NCBI RefSeq assembly: GCF_938045595.1
Contig: NZ_CALIBB010000284.1
Location: forward strand, 1-14,729
Direction: 5' to 3'
From: an uncultured Campylobacter sp.
GTDB lineage: Bacteria > Campylobacterota > Campylobacteria > Campylobacterales > Campylobacteraceae
Length of the DNA stretch: 14,729 bases
Notes under the pieces: model-generated
Told to the model about the DNA's origin: nothing
The model's input: only the letters and a program-made list of their open reading frames with translations
Databases searched by the model: none
Program-made: the position numbers and the translations under genes
Part shown: one piece after another, positions 1 through 6,332 of the stretch
Layout: the number at the start of each line of letters is the position of its first letter
How positions within the stretch are numbered: position 1 is the first letter of the stretch

Positions 1-143
1 CTGTATTTTAAAATAGAACCTTTTAGTTTCAAATCTCTCCTGCGCCAGGTTTTTGTTGCAGATATGCCGCTGCTGCTTATTGTCTCGGATAGATCTCTAT
101 CGCTTTCGATCGATAGTATTAAAACTACTTCGTTGTCTTTCAA
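1..143 (-). CDS. DUF4279-like protein, N-terminal part (probable immunity protein), cut by window edge
   Basis: The minus strand has an open frame of 47 codons from a TTG at 143 to the window edge. AGGAG at 149-153 lies 5 nt upstream, an ideal spacing, and an in-frame TAA at 162-164 blocks any earlier start. The peptide starts MKDNEVVLILSIESDRDLSE and continues with GISATKTWRRRD and LKGSILKY. A beta strand, an acidic S-x-x-D-x-D-L turn, then G-I-x-x-T-K-T-W-(R/K) and a polar K-G matches my memory of DUF4279 proteins, which often act as presumed immunity proteins beside polymorphic toxins. It follows the Imm40-like gene by 122 bp on the same strand, so co-transcription is likely. The family call is from memory of the motif; that the frame is coding is better supported. 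The C-terminal two thirds lie outside the window. Confidence 0.62.
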   Translation of the reverse strand, partial: MKDNEVVLILSIESDRDLSETISSSGISATKTWRRRDLKLKGSILKY

Positions 144-265
144 AACCGCTCCTAAAGTCTTTTATATCCCATCTACGCACATATTGGCATTCAGTTCGGC
201 ACACATTTTTATATTTATCAGAATATGAGCAAAACCAGCATATTCTGCATTGGAAGTTAAAATTT

Positions 266-631
266 TCATTTGGGCACTCGCCCAGGACAAATAGTTGGGC
301 AGTATGCAAAGTCATCTCCATTTCTAGCGCGATAATTAGTGATATATTCGATCGCCACTTCGAATGCATTGTCATCTTCCTCTTCGGTATACCAGTTGTC
401 ATATGTGATTATGGGCTCATTGCCGCTTAAGCGATATACGTCTCCTCCTAGGATAATCATACCTTTGCCTCTTGTGATTTTTAGCACCTCCATTACATCA
501 TCAAATCTCCAAGCTATATCATAAATTCCGTACTCCTCCCTTAGGCGTATGTCGCGCTCTAGCAGATCCTGCGGCACGATATTTACGTAATCTTCATCTA
601 TAAACGCCGCGCCATCTTCTTCAACTGACAT
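266..631 (-). CDS. Imm40-like immunity protein, 121 aa
   Basis: A small acidic cytoplasmic protein with no signal peptide or membrane segment. Residues 34-41 (YGIYDIAW), 58-66 (MIILGGDVY) and 77-81 (YDNWY), followed by an amphipathic IEYITNY helix, fit the Imm40 family of predicted immunity proteins as I remember it; these bind and neutralise a cognate toxin domain in the cytoplasm. An ATG at 646 is in frame, but the ATG at 631 has AAGGAGAG about 7 nt upstream (roughly 638-645) while the one at 646 has no Shine-Dalgarno, so I chose 631. The gene starts 27 bp after the stop of a decayed gene (658-934) and is followed on the same strand by a DUF4279-like gene, an arrangement typical of immunity arrays. 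The frame is intact, so it may still protect against a toxin no longer encoded here. The family assignment is moderately sure. Confidence 0.72.
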   Translation of the reverse strand: MSVEEDGAAFIDEDYVNIVPQDLLERDIRLREEYGIYDIAWRFDDVMEVLKITRGKGMIILGGDVYRLSGNEPIITYDNWYTEEEDDNAFEVAIEYITNYRARNGDDFAYCPTICPGRVPK

Positions 632-657
632 AATCTCTCCTTTCATTAAAATTTAAT

Positions 658-934
658 TTATTGCAAAGACTTTTCTATATCGTTTATTAGGCTATGAAGC
701 GTTTCGAGACGACTAGTACTCGGATTATTTTGGTTCAAAATTCTAAAATATCACTATACTTTATCGTATTTGCATCGCGCTCGTCAAAAGATGGAAGTAT
801 ATATTTTTCGTTCATCTTAATGATTTTTGCGATATAGCTCTCGCTTATGCTGTTTTTTTGGTTTTTTGTGCGATATACACATTAAAAATGTTTTTATAGC
901 GATATTTATCGCTCTTTCTGTAAACAGATTTTAA
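658..934 (-). pseudogene. Relic of a coding gene upstream of the Imm40-like gene (toxin C-terminus or older immunity gene)
   Basis: Three consecutive minus-strand frames are open and protein-like, and join into one 92-residue C-terminal piece if two single bases are restored. Frame one starts after a TAG at 935-937 and reads SVYRKSDKYRYKNIFNVYIA. One extra A in the seven-A run (853-859 on the plus strand) leads to SESYIAKIIKMNEKYILPSF and DERDANTIKYSDILEF. One extra T in the TTTT just before the TGA at 735-737 leads to LNQNNPSTSRLETLHSLI and a final TAA at 658-660. Both lesions are single-base losses in homopolymers; the 5' part is gone behind the TAG. Its position just ahead of an immunity gene suggests the tail of a toxin, but I do not recognise the domain, and it could be another immunity gene. 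Assembly errors could explain the two frameshifts but not the missing N-terminus. Confidence 0.6.
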
Positions 935-968
935 CTAGCCTAATAACTAACTGAATTATTTTAAAATA

Positions 969-974
969 ATTATA
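969..974 (-). promoter_or_regulatory. Possible -10 box for the immunity locus
   Basis: The minus strand reads TATAAT here inside very AT-rich DNA, 32 bp ahead of the relic's open frame. No good -35 hexamer is seen at 16-18 bp, which is common for Campylobacter sigma-70 promoters. Weak evidence, because the AT-rich background makes chance matches likely. Confidence 0.3.
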
Positions 975-1084
975 ACATAAAAAGAAACAAAAATAATTAA
1001 AATTACTAAAAGCCCTAGATATCGGTATTTAAAGGAAGTAAAAGAGATCTAAAAGAAGTGATTAAAATTTAAAAATAGCTTAAA

Positions 1085-1160
<76 letters not shown>

Positions 1161-1293
1161 AAAAGATTTTGTAATTTTACATTATTTTACTTACAAAATT
1201 TTTAAATTCAGGCGCTGTGCCAAAATTTTCTCTGCAAGGGCCGCTATAAAATGAAATTTTAAGCTTGCATTGGGTAATATTTCATTTCTTTGC

Positions 1294-1368
1294 GCGGGAA
1301 TAGCTCAGTGGTAGAGCGCAACCTTGCCATGGTTGATGTCGCGAGTTCGACTCTCGTTTCCCGCTCCA
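1294..1368 (+). tRNA. tRNA-Gly(GCC)
   Basis: A 75-nt cloverleaf. The acceptor GCGGGAA pairs with TTCCCGC, then T and an encoded CCA. The anticodon arm is CAACC-TTGCCAT-GGTTG, giving GCC. First of four plus-strand tRNA genes. A TAATAT at 1275-1280 is a possible but weak -10 box. Confidence 0.97.
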
Positions 1369-1396
1369 TTTTACATTCTGTTTTTGTATTAAATGT

Positions 1397-1483
1397 GCCC
1401 GGATGGCGGAATCGGTAGACGCAAGGGACTTAAAATCCCTCGGAATTTTTTCCGTGCCGGTTCAAGTCCGGCTCCGGGCACCA
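1397..1483 (+). tRNA. tRNA-Leu(TAA)
   Basis: An 87-nt class II tRNA with a long variable arm. The acceptor GCCCGGA pairs with TCCGGGC, then A and an encoded CCA. The anticodon arm is AGGGA-CTTAAAA-TCCCT, giving TAA. It starts 28 bp after tRNA-Gly and is probably in the same transcript. Confidence 0.97.
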
Positions 1484-1499
1484 CCTAATAAGCCGGCGC

Positions 1500-1573
1500 G
1501 GCGACATAGCCAAGTGGTAAGGCATGAGCCTGCAAAGCTTTGATCCCCGGTTCGAATCCGGGTGTCGCCTCCA
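1500..1573 (+). tRNA. tRNA-Cys(GCA)
   Basis: A 74-nt cloverleaf. The acceptor GGCGACA pairs with TGTCGCC, then T and an encoded CCA. The anticodon loop CTGCAAA gives GCA. The outer anticodon-stem pair is a T-T mismatch and the next a G-T wobble. It begins 16 bp after tRNA-Leu. Confidence 0.96.
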
Positions 1574-1593
1574 GATCCTAAAAAGGAGTTATT

Positions 1594-1749
1594 ATGAGAT
1601 ACATATTAGCGGCTCTTTTGGCATTGATGGTTTTTAGCGGGTGCTCTAATACTTGGCACGGCGTAAAAGAGGACTCACACAACGCGGCTCAATGGACCAA
1701 AGAAAAGGTTCACAACGGCGCCGAGTGGGTCGGAGAAAAAACCGAATAA
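1594..1749 (+). CDS. Small entericidin-like lipoprotein, 51 aa, inside a tRNA cluster
   Basis: The ORF starts with ATG at 1594 behind a strong AAAAGGAG (1581-1588). MRYILAALLALMVFSGC is a lipoprotein signal: a basic start, a hydrophobic core, and the lipobox F-S-G-C with the lipidated cysteine at residue 17. The mature part is about 35 residues, polar and Trp/Lys/Glu-rich, with a loose repeat around W34-T-K-E-K and W45-V-G-E-K, ending KTE. Size and layout recall the EcnA/EcnB entericidin lipoproteins, but no residue signature proves this. Serine at +2 predicts outer-membrane sorting if the enterobacterial rule holds. The gene starts 20 bp after tRNA-Cys and ends 58 bp before tRNA-Ser(TGA), so it is probably carried on the tRNA transcript and released by RNase processing. 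Confidence 0.85.
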   Translation: MRYILAALLALMVFSGCSNTWHGVKEDSHNAAQWTKEKVHNGAEWVGEKTE

Positions 1750-1807
1750 ATTTCACGTGCAGGTCTTGATCTGCGCGAATCTACGGCGGGGCCTACCCGC
1801 CCGTAAT

Positions 1808-1895
1808 CGGGAGATGGCTGAGCGGTCGAAAGCGGCGGTCTTGAAAACCGTTGAGGTGAAAGCCTCCTGGGGTTCGAATCCCTATCTCCCGGCCA
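1808..1895 (+). tRNA. tRNA-Ser(TGA)
   Basis: An 88-nt class II tRNA. The acceptor CGGGAGA pairs with TCTCCCG, then discriminator G and an encoded CCA. The anticodon arm is GCGGT-CTTGAAA-ACCGT, giving TGA, with a long variable arm after it. Last gene of the plus-strand tRNA group. Confidence 0.97.
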
Positions 1896-2286
1896 TTTTA
1901 ATCTAATCTGAAATTCCCTTTTAACTTCAAAAATTTCACATTTTATTTATACTAATTTTCATTTAATGCTCTTTACGTTTAAACTCTACTTCACGATATG
2001 GGGCGCAAATAGGCGGTTAGAATAGCATATTCGTAAACGAATGCCAGAAAGATACGTAGGAAAAAAGCCAAGATTTCGATAGTGGCCTTAATTGATCAGT
2101 CCGAATCAAAGTAGTGCACAATGTTGAAATAATATAATGGCATTAAGCTTTGAGCGTTCGTCTGGTATAAAAGTGAACGAAAAACCTAGCAACGAAATTT
2201 AGTTATGAGTTTTTAAGAGTAGCGTTCATTGTGCCAGGCGTAAAATTTTGGAAACTCTGCAAAATTTGAAATTCCATGCCGCGCGC
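1896..2286. other. Gene-free stretch after tRNA-Ser
   Basis: No frame on either strand is both long and protein-like. A 22-codon ATG frame from about 2137 (MALSFERSSGIKVNEKPSNE) lacks a ribosome-binding site and is not called. No clear terminator hairpin follows the tRNA. Composition is AT-rich up to about 2000, then mixed. Confidence 0.5.
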
Positions 2287-2371
2287 CGTAAAATTTTAGC
2301 GTGCGCATCGTATGATTTAACGTGTACGACGTAAAATTTCAACGCGCATACAAAATTTTAAAATTCGCGCC
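2287..2371. repeat. Four degenerate ~21-bp tandem units
   Basis: Four head-to-tail units begin at 2287, 2309, 2330 and 2351. Each has a (C/G)GTAAAATTT-like left half and a GCG/GTG-rich right half: CGTAAAATTTTAGCGTGC, CGTATGATTTAACGTG, CGTAAAATTTCAACGCGC, CAAAATTTTAAAATTCGC. They sit directly upstream of the promoter of the next gene. The motif is common in this genome's style, so the tandem order could be partly chance. Confidence 0.4.
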
Positions 2372-2382
2372 TCAATTTAAGC

Positions 2383-2388
2383 TATAAT
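2383..2388 (+). promoter_or_regulatory. -10 box of the beta-propeller gene
   Basis: TATAAT lies 25 bp ahead of the ATG at 2414, with TAAGGAG (2401-2407) as ribosome-binding site 6 nt before the start. No recognisable -35 hexamer, as is usual in Campylobacter. Confidence 0.55.
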
Positions 2389-2413
2389 CGCTTCAAATTT
2401 TAAGGAGCCGCAA

Positions 2414-3528
2414 ATGCTAAAATCATATCCTCTTGCGATGCAGGGCGTGGAGTTTCGCGGACACGGCGTGACGGGCATTTACGAGATGGGCGAGCGGATA
2501 GCCTTCGTCCATTTTGCCTTTGCAGCCCCTAGCGAACAAAATATCGCCGCGAAGCTAACGCCCAGCTACGTGCTGCTAGATACGTTTTCGCGCGATTTTA
2601 GCGAGCACAAAAGATCAGTGCTTGCCTACGAGCAGCGCGAAATTTTCTTCGCCGCCTCCGCGCTTTGTTACCCGCAGGACGGCCACTTCGTGCTAAATAC
2701 GAGATACTACGAGGGCTTCGTCGATTCGTCCGCAAAGCTCATCAAAATACAAGACGGCGAAATGAGCGAGCTTGGCGACGCTCCTGCGCCCGTGAAGCAG
2801 ATCTACAACGATGCGCAAACCTACGAGTTTGAGGGCTTTGCCGTGCGGATGAGCTCGCCCTTTATGATGGAGTGCAGAGCCTCGCAAGGCGGGTCAAATT
2901 TAAACGGCGTGGCTGCCGATTTGGGCGGCGCAGTAAATTTCAGCAGCGCGGCGGGCGAAAATTTAAAAAATTCCTCCGAAAATGACGATGTGGCGACTGT
3001 TTGTAAAGAAAGCAAAAACGATCCGCGCGATGAAACGAGCGAGGCGAAAGATAAAATTTCAAACGGCGGCAAGCAAACCCGCAAAAAAGCGGCTGCAAAA
3101 GGCAAAACTCTTTGGCGGCTGAAGCTAGGCGCGTATCTATGTATCTATATACGCCCGTTTGCCTGCGCGGCGGAGCGACGTCGCATTTTAGCGAGCAAGA
3201 CAAACGGCGGGGTCGCGAGACGCTGTATTTCGGCACTGCGGGCAAGGGCGGGCATCTATACGCCGTAGACGCGGTAAGCGGCGAGGTGATCTTTAAGCTT
3301 GACACCGGCGGAACCGAGCATTTTGCGTGGTGCGAGGATAAAATTTTACTCGCAGATCGCCGCGGCAAGCCGGTTTTGATTGGCGCGGACGACGGCTCGA
3401 TCTTAAAAGAGGTGGAATTCGGCAAGTTTCAATTCGGCTCGGATCAGATCATGCTCGTAAGCGGTGGTCGCCTCTACGCCGTGGCAAACGACGGAGCCGC
3501 GATGCACGCCGTCTGCGCGGATATTTAA
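2414..3528 (+). pseudogene. Beta-propeller (PQQ/WD-like) protein gene, frameshifted by an 8-bp duplication
   Basis: The gene begins at ATG 2414 with TAAGGAG upstream. Frame one is good up to codon 240 (LWRLKLGA), then turns to nonsense and stops at 3268. The second frame resumes at 3142 as YLYTPVCLRGGATSHFSEQ and continues LYFGTAGKGGHLYAVDAVSG and FKLDTGGTEHFAW to a TAA at 3526-3528. TATCTATG (3134-3141) is followed at once by TATCTATA (3142-3149). Deleting one 8-bp copy restores one 368-residue protein with GAYLYTP across the join. LYAVDAVSGEV and the repeated short beta motifs are typical of quinoprotein/BamB-like propeller blades. No signal peptide is seen, so it is probably cytoplasmic. 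Residues ~158-235 are a Ser/Asn/Lys-rich low-complexity insert. The precise function is unknown. Either the gene is dead, or the TATN repeat lets it switch. Confidence 0.75.
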
Positions 3529-3920
3529 ATTGGACAGATTAAAATTCGGCTTATAGTTGTAGATTAAATTTAAACGCAAGGCTTGAGGCGCCGAACATTT
3601 TGGATATGAAATTTACCTATTTAAGGCTCATGTCCGCTAGCCGCAGCACCCTTGCGAGTCGTATCCCATCTCTCGCCCATTCGGAAAATGCCAAAAACCG
3701 CGAATTCTTTGGTATAAAGCACGCCGTAGCTCACTTGCTAAGTAAAATTTATTCGCCCAGCGTGCCGTTTCGAACTGAAATCCAAACCCCGTGCCTTAAA
3801 ATTTAAAGCGGTCGCGGCAAATTTCAAGGCACGAAGTGGTGCGAGCTGCCGCGAAATTCCATCGAGCTTTGCGGCGTGCGCGGGCAAACCTCGGCGATGA
3901 TATTGATCGAAACGCCCGTT
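3529..3920. other. Intergenic stretch holding repeat copy A and a possible coding relic
   Basis: Besides repeat copy A, plus-strand positions of about 3813-3956 form a 45-codon open frame after an in-frame TAA. It includes KFQGTKWCELPRNSIELCGV and SAMILIETPVSLKYHKLLLK and stops at TGA 3954-3956. It reads like protein but has no start or ribosome-binding site and overlaps the tail of the minus-strand gene at 3921. Possibly a relic; not called as a gene. Confidence 0.4.
3625..3750. repeat. Dispersed repeat, copy A
   Basis: A ~126-bp element repeated in the same orientation at 4909-5033. The left core (3625-3650) includes ATGTCCGCTAGCCGCAGCAC. The right core (3686-3750) shares about 57 of 65 bases with copy B, by hand count. 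The middle is poorly conserved. A short frame lies across it on the plus strand, but the differences between copies do not respect codons on either strand, so it looks like a non-coding repeat. Confidence 0.75.
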
Positions 3921-4640
3921 TCATTGAAATATCACAAACTGCTTTTGAAATTTTGACGGGCTGATCCGCCGCTCCTTCAGCATGTAGCGGCAAACTCTTT
4001 CAAAGTCCGTTTCGCTCATCATAAAACTGATAAATTCGCCCTTGCCGTCATAGATGATCAAAGTATCGATCGCACGGAAGCTAAATTTCCCCTCCGTGAT
4101 CTTTGAAAAAATCAGTTTGGAGATGAAAAACGGCAAAATCAATGCCGCCGCGCTCATAATAAAAATTATAAATCCTCTAAGGCTTTGTAAAAATCCGGCA
4201 AACGCGACGGCTATCACGATGAACGAAAGCACAATGCCTGCGGAATTTCTAGCGGGCACGATATGTCCGAATAGCGGCGTGGCGGTGAGCTTTATGAGCG
4301 ATATCTCATCAAATTTTATAGATTTCGTGATTTTGCCTTTATTGACGTAGTTGATGCTCCTGTTCGTCAAATGAACAAAGCGCGTATGGGCGCTGTTGAG
4401 ATAGGACACGACGGCGAATACTATAGGGACAAACGGCGTATAGTATGGGAAAATATCCCCTATATACAGAAACACCGGTACCGCCAAGGGAGCGAAGAAT
4501 AGGTTATAAATAAAGAATACTATTATGTTGTAGTCTTTGACGACGAGGGGGTTATTGTCAAATTTCGGCGGATTTCGGCGCTCGGCGCCGTTTCGCTCAG
4601 ACTGCTGCGACTTCTGCGATTCGCCTTTTAAATTTTGCAT
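3921..4640 (-). CDS. Small multi-pass membrane protein, 239 aa, function unknown
   Basis: A polar, charged N-terminus (residues 1-35, many Gln/Ser/Glu/Arg) is followed by four hydrophobic segments at about 38-60, 66-81, 134-151 and 154-176. Between the second and third pair lies a soluble stretch (LTNRSINYVNKGKITKSIKF then DEISLIKLT). The pattern 'new strand after turn, lysine-rich, then D-E-I-x-x-I' resembles bacterial PH-like domains found beside membrane helices. The C-terminal ~60 residues (LIIYDGKGEFISFMMSETDF) are soluble and would continue such a domain. ATG at 4640 has GAGGG 8 nt upstream. The gene stands alone between two copies of the same repeat, converging with the propeller gene. 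PH-like fold is an inference; no enzymatic motif is visible. Confidence 0.75.
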   Translation of the reverse strand: MQNLKGESQKSQQSERNGAERRNPPKFDNNPLVVKDYNIIVFFIYNLFFAPLAVPVFLYIGDIFPYYTPFVPIVFAVVSYLNSAHTRFVHLTNRSINYVNKGKITKSIKFDEISLIKLTATPLFGHIVPARNSAGIVLSFIVIAVAFAGFLQSLRGFIIFIMSAAALILPFFISKLIFSKITEGKFSFRAIDTLIIYDGKGEFISFMMSETDFERVCRYMLKERRISPSKFQKQFVIFQ

Positions 4641-4700
4641 TAAATTTACCCTCGTTTCAAAATTCGTCGCTAGCGGCTCGGGTATTTTGCGCTGTTAAAT

Positions 4701-4883
4701 TTAGCTTTTGATTTCATCGTCAAACAGCGCGTGGACGTTCGCGGAAAAGCCTTTTGGCATAAAAATCGGCGAGTTTAATCCCCGATAAACCGCCTTTGAA
4801 AGATAGAAACTGCACGATCTTTTGCGTCCGCCCGCGATTTGAGGCTCATGTCCGCTAGCCACAACTAGACCCGATAAGGTCGA
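4701..4883 (-). pseudogene. Unrecognised C-terminal coding relic (~60 codons)
   Basis: A minus-strand frame opens after a TGA at 4884-4886 and ends at TAA 4701-4703. Its second half (FYLSKAVYRGLNSPIFMPKG then FSANVHALFDDEIKS) has the composition and hydrophobic pattern of a real protein C-terminus. The first half reads through the partial repeat at 4843-4863 and is less convincing. There is no start codon with a ribosome-binding site. It looks like the tail of a gene whose front was lost when repeat DNA entered. I do not recognise the protein. Confidence 0.4.
4843..4863. repeat. Dispersed repeat, partial copy C
   Basis: GGCTCATGTCCGCTAGCC (4843-4860) is identical to the left end of copy A (3625-3642). 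The match ends soon after, and a full copy (B) starts about 50 bp on. Confidence 0.6.
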
Positions 4884-4908
4884 TCAGCCCTATGACCCTA
4901 AGTTTTAA

Positions 4909-5033
4909 GGTCGATGTCCGCCAGCCACAGCACCTTTGCAAGCTGCATTTATCAGACGTGCATTTGGCAAATGCCAAAAACCGCGAATTCTCTAGTATAA
5001 AGTATGCCGTAGCCTGCTCGCTAAGTAAAATTT
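4909..5033. repeat. Dispersed repeat, copy B
   Basis: Same orientation and order as copy A. The left core 4909-4934 contains ATGTCCGCCAGCCACAGCAC. The right core 4969-5033 contains AAATGCCAAAAACCGCGAAT and ends CTAAGTAAAATTT. With copy A it brackets the membrane protein gene 3921-4640. Confidence 0.75.
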
Positions 5034-5642
5034 GCTAGCTCTTGGCGCCGCTTCGGCTAAATTTTAGATCTCGCAGCGCGTTTTCGTCTGCGCCGCCGCT
5101 TTTTTGCATTTCAAATTTAAACCTTGCGACGACATTTCTACGTTCGCACTGCCGTCATTGAATCTACTTCAATTTAAGCCCGCGCCTAACTTACATCAAT
5201 TAGATGAAACTTATGCACGCTAGTCTCAGATGTTGTAAGGTCGCGGCGCGGGTACCGCCGCAATCACTGCTAAAATTTAACCCATCCTGCCAAGATCGGC
5301 ACCGAGGTTTAAATTTAAGCTATGTTGTTCGGTAGGCAAGCAGGCGGATGCTCGGTCGCATTTTGCCACCTCGGGCTTTCTTGCTGAAAAAATTTAACGC
5401 CCTCTTGCAAAAAGCCACGTGCTCGCGCAAAGCCGCAGCCTGCCCAGACTCGGCGCACCCATCGCTATCTCATGACTTTCAAATCCCGCGCTAAATTTGC
5501 CGACCTCGCCGCACGCCTTAACGACGCTATCCCAAGCAGAGCCTGCTTGCGTCCTTTCAAAATTTTATTTCGTTGAAATTTATCAGCGCCGCGTATCGGT
5601 ACCGCGTACGCTTGCCGCATCGCCGCATGAAATTTCGAGGTC

Positions 5643-5933
5643 TTATAGTTCAAAATCAAAGCAGTAAAAATCATCCGCCTCGCTCCAGAGCTCTTTTAGC
5701 GAGCGTCCGTCTATCTGCGGCGCGCCGTAGAGCTCCCGCAGCGTGGCGAAATACCGCTCGCCGCTTGCATTTGCGCCCGCTTCGTCCGCGCACCTTTGAA
5801 ACGAGCAGCGATCGGCGTAGGCGATGATCATGTATTGCGCGCCGCGCAGGCAAAAGCTAAGCTCAGGCTCGCCGCCCTCAAGGACGCATTTTAACAGCAT
5901 CCGCTCTATGGTTTCAAATGAGTATTTCGACAT
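5643..5933 (-). CDS. Hypothetical small acidic protein, 96 aa
   Basis: No known family recognised. The protein is soluble, acidic and Cys-containing (C16, C28, C43, C48 and C91). It has an N-terminal helix (MSKYSFETIERMLLKCVLEG), a strand pair (LSFCLRGAQYMIIAYADRCS), then ELYGAPQIDGRSLKELWSEA, in which the (L/P)-x-I-D-G-x-(S/T)-L-K-E-x-W pattern suggests a conserved C-terminal helix-turn, and an aromatic acidic tail. The ATG at 5933 has only a weak AGAG upstream. It is the last gene of a same-strand run led by the DyP peroxidase, 68 bp after the TPR-like gene. Long open frames appear antisense to it because the region is GC-rich; this frame has the most protein-like composition. Confidence 0.65.
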   Translation of the reverse strand: MSKYSFETIERMLLKCVLEGGEPELSFCLRGAQYMIIAYADRCSFQRCADEAGANASGERYFATLRELYGAPQIDGRSLKELWSEADDFYCFDFEL

Positions 5934-6001
5934 TTCGCTCTGATCTTAAAATTTTATCGCCGCCGCGACGCTTACTGTGCCGCCGCATATCGCGAGCGGT
6001 T

Positions 6002-6313
6002 TTACTCCGCCAAAAACCCGAAGCGCTCGATCATATCCAAAAGCATATCGGCTCTGCAAATTTCATCGTCCAGCAGGTCATCGTATTGATCTCGCAGTCG
6101 CTCGGCGTCTTGCGCCACGGGCCCTAGATATTCCTTAGCCTGCGCGAAATCCCCTTTCATCACGAAGTATTCGCCTAAGATCACGCGAGCTTGCGTCTTG
6201 CTAACCTCGTCGCCTTCGCCCTCAAGTGCTGCTTTTAGGCTCTGCACGCCGCCCTCCTCAAGCCCCCGCGAGAGCTGCATTATAGCCTTGTTTAAGTAAA
6301 GCTTCGCATCCAT
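6002..6313 (-). CDS. Hypothetical TPR-like helical protein, 103 aa
   Basis: An all-helical, acidic, soluble protein. Residues ~38-70 (SKTQARVILGEYFVMKGDFA then QAKEYLGPVAQ) fit one tetratricopeptide-like helix pair, with G, Y/F and A at the usual packing positions. The N-terminal part (LYLNKAIMQLSRGLEEGG) may form another. Such repeats usually hold protein partners. AAGGAG sits 5 nt before the ATG at 6313, an excellent start. It lies 19 bp after the stop of the 204-aa gene and 68 bp before the 96-aa gene, so all three are likely one transcript. No catalytic motif is present. Confidence 0.75.
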   Translation of the reverse strand: MDAKLYLNKAIMQLSRGLEEGGVQSLKAALEGEGDEVSKTQARVILGEYFVMKGDFAQAKEYLGPVAQDAERLRDQYDDLLDDEICRADMLLDMIERFGFLAE

Positions 6314-6332
6314 TTTGCTCCTTAGTTAAATT

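Larger units (their letters stand above)
4641..5642. other. 1-kb gene-poor stretch with repeats and relics
   Basis: It holds a short relic frame (4701-4883), a partial (4843-4863) and a full (4909-5033) copy of the dispersed repeat, and about 600 bp (5034-5642) in which I find no convincing gene on either strand. Short frames there are rich in Arg/Ala and lack ribosome-binding sites. Confidence 0.55.

Noticed and set aside
1..32. TTG at 30-32 with AGGAG upstream as a gene start
   Set aside because: It is in frame inside the longer frame that begins at TTG 143, which has better spacing and gives the DUF4279-like motif.
97..402. Minus-strand frame with a Cys-rich tail (CRICWFC, CRTEC)
   Set aside because: Most of it is the Imm40-like gene in another frame, and the tail overlaps the DUF4279-like gene's leader and start. 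The cysteine spacing fits no zinc motif I know.
53..430. 125-codon plus-strand frame
   Set aside because: Antisense to the Imm40-like and DUF4279-like genes, with no ribosome-binding site and implausible composition.
2287..2371. CRISPR array
   Set aside because: Units are degenerate and contiguous with no unique spacers, and no cas genes are present.
2940..3425. 161-codon minus-strand frame
   Set aside because: Antisense to both halves of the propeller gene; Pro/Arg/Ser-rich shadow composition.
3600..3806. 68-codon plus-strand frame
   Set aside because: It lies on repeat copy A; copy B does not keep the frame and there is no ribosome-binding site.
5465..5674. 69-codon minus-strand frame
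   Set aside because: It begins inside the end of the 96-aa gene in another frame; Arg/Ala-rich composition typical of chance frames in GC-rich DNA.
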